Assembly (NCBI GenBank): GCA_028822475.1
Contig: JAPKDT010000006.1
Location: forward strand, 1 to 20,354
Source: SAR324 cluster bacterium
GTDB taxonomy: Bacteria > SAR324 > NAC60-12
Direction of reading: 5' to 3'
DNA: 20,354 nucleotides
The notes under the pieces were generated by a model. It was not told the DNA's origin. It searched no databases and worked only from the letters and a program-made list of their open reading frames with translations. The position numbers and the translations under genes were made by a program. Below are positions 16,201 to 20,354 of the stretch, one piece after another; within the stretch, counting starts at the first letter, position 1, and every line of letters begins with the position of its first letter.

Positions 16201-16321
16201 CTAGCTCCATTTCTGGAAACACTTCTTGCTTAATATTCATAATTCCCAGCAATCCAGAAAACAAGATGATACTCATCAATAAGTTTGCCGCCACTTTATG
16301 TTCTGCCATCCATCGAATCAT
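13205..16321 (-). CDS. RND efflux permease (AcrB/HAE-type)
   Basis: 1038 residues, the normal RND length, with first helix ~10-30, a large periplasmic loop (~31-328), helices 2-6, a second large loop, and six helices at the C-terminus. TM4 carries the proton-relay pair in GIVVDDAIVVGEN (Asp393, Asp394). The TM10 position where AcrB has Lys940 reads GIVVNDSLILVDF (Asn929), as in a common proteobacterial branch of the family. Early motifs match (EVFPEMELDFIVVAVTYSGATPEEIE). The ATG has a perfect AGGAGG 6 bp upstream. It is the last gene of the operon, 50 bp after the MFP. The substrate is unknown; neither the 3-metal site of Cus-type pumps nor a drug site can be assigned by eye. It is more AT-rich than the regulators upstream. 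Confidence 0.95.
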   Translation of the reverse strand: MIRWMAEHKVAANLLMSIILFSGLLGIMNIKQEVFPEMELDFIVVAVTYSGATPEEIEKSILLPIEDAVGGINGIKKITGNAKEGQGSFRIEILNKADKNEVFEDVKTALEGLTSLPEGAEEIQVQLPKIRREVLNITIYGDAPARSLIEQAQIVRNSLLSHPDISQVDIEQRRGFEMTVQISKSSLQQHKLTLDQVSNIIKKANLDMPGGKIKTSGGDILIRTKEKRYTAGEYANTPIIYSDQGILRLGDIAQITDGFEESDIQTSFNGLPAESIEVFRIGDQTPTDVSKAVRSMIEELNAQLPSSIKLEIVNDRSLVLQDRIDLLMKNLWLGLLLVFITLAMFLRIDLAFWIMLGIPISFAGAFILMPTLDTSINMISLFAFILVLGIVVDDAIVVGENIFAHQEMDKSNSKAAIDGAIEISSPVLITILTTIVAFIPMYFIPGTTGNIFSNIPNVLIVVLLFSLAEVMLILPGHLSHLNRIVNFFLTPIGIIIERPRLFLSSGMVWFSQNVYRNTLKRIIEFRYSFLALGLIFIMVCAGLSIGGHMRFTFFPSIERDRVILNAKMPFGTPVSVSKEVEKKMLGSAMALLQEYESELGKPIHDGVYSNVGRGGSNNASVRVYLKPLKERGFPANEFSRKWQKSMGVVPGIESLKISSGWRMGSTYDIDLQLSHPDPNVLFGIVEEFKETFSEYPGVKNIEDSSEDGKREVQLKLTPEGLTLGLSTLELTRQVRSAFQGVEILKLLRNNDELSLKLVLPLEERKYLRDLEDLVIIAPNGENLPLAQVAELKYSQSYSAIRRIDGRRIVSVRALVDSEVSNTAEVVMSLKKSLLPETIMQNPELQYSFEGASRAQANTMDGVKEGGVFALVLIFCLLALQFKSYFQPLIVMTAIPFGFVGAILGHLLLGYDLSIISVLGIVALTGIVVNDSLILVDFINRSREKGMSIMEAVVESGVRRFRPILLTTLTTFFGLLPMLFETSIQARFLIPMAISLAFGVLFSTFIILYLIPVLYIILEDIRAVMGKIPQRIGMKRDLV

Positions 16322-16371
16322 TTTAACCTCCTATTAGATTACTAGTTCTTTTTTTATAATTAATTTTCGCC

Positions 16372-17520
16372 TTATTTCCATTTATCCTTTGAACGATTAC
16401 TCTTTTTTGTTTCCTCTTTGTTTCTTTCAGGACCTATCTCGTTATCACCAGCAATCCTAACTTTAAGGCCTTTAGAAGCACCTTTTATGGGAGATATAAC
16501 AATCTTTTCTCCAATTGTTACTCCTCCAGAGATGTATACATTATCTAAATCTATATGGGCAATTTTAACATTACGAATTTGTAATTGTTTATTCACAACA
16601 ACCCAAACTGTATCACGATCACGAAGCGCTTTAGCAGGGATTTGAACTACATCTGTTAGTTGTCTCCCAGGAATTTTAACATCTACAAATGAACCAATAA
16701 ATAGAGGGATTTTAAAAAATTCTTCTTTTTCAGGAATTTCCTTTTTAAATGTTTCAATCTTTTTTATGACGGCTCCATTTCCTAAAATTTCTTTGTCGTT
16801 TTGTTCTAGAGCAATTTTAAGCTGAAAAGGATCCTTTACTTCTGCAATCAACTGCACCATCATTCCACGCGGAGTAAGTTCAAGTAATTGACGTTTGACC
16901 ACTGCAGGCCAAGCAGATGCGGAGCTAATTCCTGCCAATGAGATTTCAGCAGGTAATTGATATTGATTTGTAATAGTTGACTGTTTAGCAACCTTTTCCT
17001 TAGAATTAGCCGGAAGCTCATTCGGTAATTGTTTAGGGAGCCACTCCAGACGTGACATTGGCAAGTCGATCACGACTTCAGCATGATCGCTCCCAATTAG
17101 GGTTGCTAACTGTGTTCCAGGATTAACGTATTGTCCCAAATCTACATTTTTTAATTGTACCACTCCATCAAACGGTGCTTTCAAGCTTGACTGTGACTGC
17201 CGGATTCCAATGCTTAAAAGTAATTCGTTTTTTTTAAAAAAACTACCTTCACTTAAATTAGGACTAATCCAAATCACTTCTCCGCCGATACGCGCACTCA
17301 AGACAACCTTTTGAGCAGCTTGAACACGGCCGTGCGTACGAACCTCTATTTGTGGATTAGACAATTTTGCCTCTATAACCGTCACTAACGTTCCTCTCTG
17401 GAAGTTGGACTTTTTCCGTGCTGTTGGTTTGTTTTTTAGGAGAGCCATAGTGATCCCCACCCCTAAAAATAGAACCAAAACAGGCAGCCAAAATTTTAGA
17501 TTAAATATTTTTTTCCACAT
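16372..17520 (-). CDS. RND periplasmic adaptor (membrane-fusion protein) lacking the alpha-hairpin
   Basis: 382 residues. One N-terminal membrane anchor (~10-28) is followed by a biotinyl/lipoyl-like domain in two halves: RIGGEVIWISPNLSEGSFF (78-95) and LKAPFDGVVQLKN (113-125). Beta-barrel and membrane-proximal domains follow (VQIPAKALRDRDTVWVV at 292-308), and the tail is Lys/Glu-rich. In classical adaptors a coiled alpha-hairpin of tens of residues lies between the two lipoyl halves and docks onto TolC; here only about seven residues (106-112) join them. The gene starts 11 bp after the kinase stop with no clear SD and precedes the permease, so it is the adaptor of that pump. GC content differs sharply between its 5' and 3' parts. 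Confidence 0.92.
   Translation of the reverse strand: MWKKIFNLKFWLPVLVLFLGVGITMALLKNKPTARKKSNFQRGTLVTVIEAKLSNPQIEVRTHGRVQAAQKVVLSARIGGEVIWISPNLSEGSFFKKNELLLSIGIRQSQSSLKAPFDGVVQLKNVDLGQYVNPGTQLATLIGSDHAEVVIDLPMSRLEWLPKQLPNELPANSKEKVAKQSTITNQYQLPAEISLAGISSASAWPAVVKRQLLELTPRGMMVQLIAEVKDPFQLKIALEQNDKEILGNGAVIKKIETFKKEIPEKEEFFKIPLFIGSFVDVKIPGRQLTDVVQIPAKALRDRDTVWVVVNKQLQIRNVKIAHIDLDNVYISGGVTIGEKIVISPIKGASKGLKVRIAGDNEIGPERNKEETKKSNRSKDKWK
17188..17199 (-). repeat. Tandem 6-bp repeat at the missing hairpin site
   Basis: CAGTCA occurs twice in tandem on the minus strand, encoding QSQS at residues 108-111 of the adaptor, exactly where a helical hairpin would normally be inserted. It could mark an in-frame deletion or be chance. 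Confidence 0.5.
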
Positions 17521-17531
17521 AATTATTTAAG

Positions 17532-18926
17532 TTAAATAGTTGAAGAAGAATTTGGTAAAAGAAGCAAAAATATAGCACCTTGCCCCATGCTGCTTTTTAC
17601 AGAAATTGTACCACCGTGTGCTTCGATAATGGTTTTACATAGACTCAGACCAAGTCCGTAACCACCAGTATTTTTATTGCGAGATTTATCAACCCGATAG
17701 AAAGGTTCAAAAATTAAATCCATTTCCTCATCCGGAATTCCTTGTCCATAATCTTGAATCTCAAGCTTTAATCTGGAGTCCCCCTTGCTTAATCGCACCT
17801 TAATCGGATCGCTTTCAGGTGCAGAATATTTTAGTGCGTTCGCTAGTATATTTTTTAAAACCGTTTGGATTTGCTCAACATCAACTAGCGCAACACATTC
17901 TTCTGCAGCATTTTCAAAGCGTATTCCAGGCTCTTTACCCTCAAACATCAAACATGCTTTCTCAACTAACAGTACTAAATCTGTGGGCTGTAGGTCAATT
18001 TTACCATATTCACTTTTAAGGCGAGCTGTTTCTAAAATTTCTGTCACCATCTGCTCCATTTCCTGTACATCACTCTGCAAGCTTTCTTGGTAAGAGTTTG
18101 CAGTAATGAATTCAAGCGCTACTTTCATCCTAGTCAAAGGTGAACGTAGTTCGTGACTCACATCAAGTAAGAGCTGTTCGCGCGCATTTAGCATCTCCCT
18201 GAGACTTTCCGTCATACGGTTGAAAGCTCGCGCTAGATTTCCAAGTTCGTCACTACGTTTTTCAGGTAAGCGAAATTCTAAGTCGCCCTCTCCCAATGCA
18301 GAAACTCCATCAGAAAGCCAATTGACCGGCTTCATAATCCAGCGCAATGCCAACCAAGTTCCGGTTAAAATCAGTCCTATCAATCCCAAAACAGCAATAA
18401 TCCAAGGAAGAAAGAAACTAATTTCTCGCCAATCATCATGCGTTTCTGCAAATATGAAACGACCAATTTTAGTTTCCACAGTCACTACACCCTGTTTCTG
18501 ATAGCGTCCAAACCTAACATTTGCAAAGCTGTCCGGATTCGATTTATTAATAAGAAGGAAAGGATCGGTAAGTTTATTAGCCCATTCCCGAAAGTGTACT
18601 TTTTCTAAAGGCGGAATCCCTGGTGCGGTTTGCCATGAAATATTTTCACCTTCAAAGCGAATAATAAAAAATAAACGCTGTGATAATTCAAGTGCATGTT
18701 CCAGATTGAGATTTTCCTCTAAATCCCTGACAAGATACATCCCGTATTGCGCCAGGTTATTGCGGAAAAAATTTTCACGATTTTCCTTGAAACCATGCCA
18801 ACCTATTACGGTTATTCCAAGCAATAACAAACTTCCAGAAATCATGATAACTGCAAATAGTTTTGTAAAAACGGAGTGAAAAGGTCGTTTCAGCCAATTC
18901 CAATTGTTTGCTCGCTCAAACACCAT
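17532..18926 (-). CDS. CpxA-like sensor histidine kinase
   Basis: 464 residues from the ATG at 18926, chosen because GGAGGTGA lies just upstream and it overlaps the end of the regulator gene by 11 bp, a translational-coupling arrangement. A further 24 codons are open upstream but lack support. TM1 is ~22-43, followed by a periplasmic sensor of ~125 residues. TM2 is ~171-193 and HAMP ~194-245. The H-box is LLLDVSHELRSPLTRMK (His258, CpxA-like wording). The ATPase domain shows N-box KNILANALKYS (358-368), DYGQGIP (392-398), FEPFYRVDKS and GGYGLGLSL. It should sense envelope conditions and phosphorylate the neighbouring regulator. The ligand is unknown, and the sensor domain shows no metal-binding His/Cys cluster. 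Confidence 0.94.
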   Translation of the reverse strand: MVFERANNWNWLKRPFHSVFTKLFAVIMISGSLLLLGITVIGWHGFKENRENFFRNNLAQYGMYLVRDLEENLNLEHALELSQRLFFIIRFEGENISWQTAPGIPPLEKVHFREWANKLTDPFLLINKSNPDSFANVRFGRYQKQGVVTVETKIGRFIFAETHDDWREISFFLPWIIAVLGLIGLILTGTWLALRWIMKPVNWLSDGVSALGEGDLEFRLPEKRSDELGNLARAFNRMTESLREMLNAREQLLLDVSHELRSPLTRMKVALEFITANSYQESLQSDVQEMEQMVTEILETARLKSEYGKIDLQPTDLVLLVEKACLMFEGKEPGIRFENAAEECVALVDVEQIQTVLKNILANALKYSAPESDPIKVRLSKGDSRLKLEIQDYGQGIPDEEMDLIFEPFYRVDKSRNKNTGGYGLGLSLCKTIIEAHGGTISVKSSMGQGAIFLLLLPNSSSTI

Positions 18927-19608
18927 TTTCACCTCCAATGAATAAATATCCTGTACCCCAGATGGTTTTGATGAAACGCGGATTTTTAGGATCGTCACCT
19001 AATTTCTGTCGTAAACGGCTCATGGTAATGTCAACCGAACGGTTGAATGCATCCCATTCAATACCGCGCAGCTGTTCAATAATTTGATCTCGGTTCAAAA
19101 CTTTTCCTGAATTTTTCACCAGTAAGGCAAGACATTCAAATTCAGACGAAGTCAAACCTGCGGGTTTATCGTCAACAGTCACTTCAAGTTTGTGAAAGTC
19201 AATACTGAGACTGCCAATTTTTTTCACCCCAGATTTACTTTTTGCCTGTACACGCCGTAATACAGACTGGATTCTTGCCACCAGTTCACGTGGTTCAAAA
19301 GGCTTAGGCAGATAATCATCCGCGCCTATTTCAAGGCCAACCACACGATCCATCACTTCACCGCGGGCGGTAAGCATAATCACCGGAATTGTACTGGATT
19401 GCCTGATTGTACGGCAAACTTCAAAACCGTCCATCTCCGGAAGCATCACGTCCAGGATCACCAAGTCTGGTGCTTCACGCTCCAGCTTTTCCAAACCCTG
19501 ACTGGGCAGAGTCGCGCTCAATACCTCAAAACCCATTTTGCCGAGATAGTCGGTCAGCAACTTATTCAGTTTTTCATCATCATCGATGATCAGCAGACGT
19601 GAATTCAC
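18916..19608 (-). CDS. OmpR/CpxR-family response regulator
   Basis: 230 residues. The receiver domain has the acidic pocket DDD (9-11), phospho-acceptor Asp53 (ILDVMLPEMDGFEVC), Thr80 and Lys102. The C-terminal winged helix begins near 130 (SLSIDFHKLEVTV) and includes LTSSEFECLALLVKNSGKVLNRDQI and the wing KTIWGTGYLF. The start is GTG at 19608; a stop codon lies two codons upstream, so no longer form is possible, and the SD is absent or weak. It probably activates the pump operon and perhaps the YceI-like gene. No clear CpxR-type GTAAA pair is visible nearby. The kinase gene overlaps its 3' end. Confidence 0.95.
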   Translation of the reverse strand: MNSRLLIIDDDEKLNKLLTDYLGKMGFEVLSATLPSQGLEKLEREAPDLVILDVMLPEMDGFEVCRTIRQSSTIPVIMLTARGEVMDRVVGLEIGADDYLPKPFEPRELVARIQSVLRRVQAKSKSGVKKIGSLSIDFHKLEVTVDDKPAGLTSSEFECLALLVKNSGKVLNRDQIIEQLRGIEWDAFNRSVDITMSRLRQKLGDDPKNPRFIKTIWGTGYLFIGGENGV

Positions 19609-19649
19609 AATTTATTAAGTTTGAAATGTTTTATAATTAAATACTATTT

Positions 19650-20276
19650 TCAATTACGCAGCGTAATTTTTTCAGCACCACTTATTTTGCCAGATTGCAA
19701 ATGCACCAACAATTCCAGGTAATCTCTCGTATCGGCAAGCAATCCGCCCGGACCCGCGGACGGCACCTTAATTTTAAGGTTGGAAAATGAAGTGATGAGT
19801 TTACCCTCAATCAAAAAAAATCCGCCTTGATCCGTGAAATTCAAATTAAACTTGACAGGAAAAGTATTTCCTGCGACTTCTAATATTCCGGAAACTTCTG
19901 CATTTTGCTCTTCAAGTATTTTTTGCATATCCGCCCTGCTCAGCCAAGTTGAGATAAAACGGATGTTCGGAGTAAGTTCAGCTTTGAGAATTTCAGGCAT
20001 TTGTTCGTCACGGAAAGAGTTTGCTGAGTCAAGGCTTTTTACCGGAACGCTTACTTCCACCTGCGCCTGTTCTGTAGAATCCTGCCAACGGATTTCGGCT
20101 TTCACTTCACAACTTTTACCAATAACTTCGACACCTTTAAAGAAGAATATAGTTTTTTCAGTTTTATAAGCAAGGCAATGCTCATCGGGAGCAAAAACAA
20201 TTTCTTCCGCAAATGATGTTTGACTGCCAATAGTCAGCAAAATTACGTTTAGTAAAACATTAATAATCTTATTCAT
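19650..20276 (-). CDS. YceI-family-like periplasmic protein
   Basis: From the ATG at 20276 the product is 208 residues. A signal peptide (hydrophobic MNKIINVLLNVILLTIG, cleavage likely after SFA23) is followed by a YceI-like beta-barrel: VPVKSLDSANSFRDEQMPEIL matches the family's SxNxxRDEH-type region, with FISTWLS and VSGILEVAGNTFPVKFNLNF after it. YceI proteins bind polyisoprenoid or other lipids in the periplasm. Two cysteines (34, 56) could form a disulfide. The frame is open to 20342, and an in-frame 14-bp duplication offers a second ATG at 20306, but the nearer ATG starts the signal peptide properly. It is the first gene of the operon, 41 bp before the regulator, and may be part of the same envelope response. 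Confidence 0.75.
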   Translation of the reverse strand: MNKIINVLLNVILLTIGSQTSFAEEIVFAPDEHCLAYKTEKTIFFFKGVEVIGKSCEVKAEIRWQDSTEQAQVEVSVPVKSLDSANSFRDEQMPEILKAELTPNIRFISTWLSRADMQKILEEQNAEVSGILEVAGNTFPVKFNLNFTDQGGFFLIEGKLITSFSNLKIKVPSAGPGGLLADTRDYLELLVHLQSGKISGAEKITLRN

Positions 20277-20314
20277 ATCAGTTTTTAATTGAAAAATTCT
20301 ATTCATATCAGTTT
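20271..20314 (-). repeat. Direct repeat duplicating the YceI-like start site
   Basis: ATTCATATCAGTTT (plus-strand reading) occurs at 20271-20284 and again at 20301-20314, exactly 30 bp apart. Each copy carries an ATG on the minus strand in the same frame, so the repeats are in-frame duplicate start sites preceded by the same AAACTGAT. Confidence 0.8.
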
Positions 20315-20354
20315 CTAGTTTAATGTATCGGTTTATAACCATCCACGTTTGCTG

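Noticed and set aside
18927..18998. Upstream extension of the histidine kinase by 24 codons
   Set aside because: It lies wholly inside the regulator gene and lacks an SD, while the ATG at 18926 has GGAGGTGA directly upstream.

Overview
The window looks like part of a chromosome from an AT-rich (roughly 40% GC by eye) Gram-negative bacterium, probably Proteobacteria-like. The outer-membrane-associated families support this: an RND efflux pump, an LpoA-like PBP activator, a CpxA/CpxR-like two-component system and YceI. A deltaproteobacterial-grade or SAR324-like origin is possible, but I cannot establish it from sequence alone. There is no rRNA, tRNA, CRISPR array, transposase or phage gene. 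GTG and TTG starts are used several times, and Shine-Dalgarno (SD) strength varies widely.

Layout. (1) 1-2769, plus strand: the 3' end of an unidentified gene, an AT-rich gap with a plausible promoter, then an unknown 79-aa gene and an unknown 618-aa soluble protein. (2) 2815-5608, minus strand: a sulfur/persulfide operon. Its order is SqrR/BigR-like repressor, persulfide dioxygenase-rhodanese fusion, TauE/SafE exporter, small membrane protein. The repressor is frameshifted. Removing one base from a T6 run restores a 113-aa protein with Cys46 and Cys112, the same 66-residue spacing as the redox cysteines of BigR and SqrR. (3) 5609-6607: a long AT-rich gap and an unknown 155-aa acidic protein. 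(4) 6664-11075, minus strand: selB (selenocysteine-specific elongation factor) followed after 8 bp by an LpoA-like protein that has a signal peptide but no lipobox. (5) 11423-12933, plus strand: an unknown exported 252-aa protein and a HAD phosphatase resembling pseudouridine-5'-phosphatase. (6) 13205-20276, minus strand: a five-gene envelope operon of YceI-like protein, OmpR/CpxR-like regulator, CpxA-like kinase, RND membrane-fusion protein (MFP) and RND permease.

How the genes work together. In region 2 the dioxygenase would turn glutathione persulfide into sulfite, the rhodanese domain would handle sulfane sulfur, and TauE would export sulfite. The repressor should sense persulfide but appears broken. 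In region 6 an envelope sensor and regulator sit directly upstream of the pump they probably control. The MFP lacks the alpha-helical hairpin that normally docks to TolC-type channels, and base composition shifts sharply inside the MFP gene. No outer-membrane channel gene is present.

The most noteworthy signals are the frameshifted persulfide sensor, the hairpin-less MFP with a tandem 6-bp repeat at the hairpin site and a nearby composition switch, and the orphan 618-aa protein. I did not find a convincing wholly new multi-gene system.
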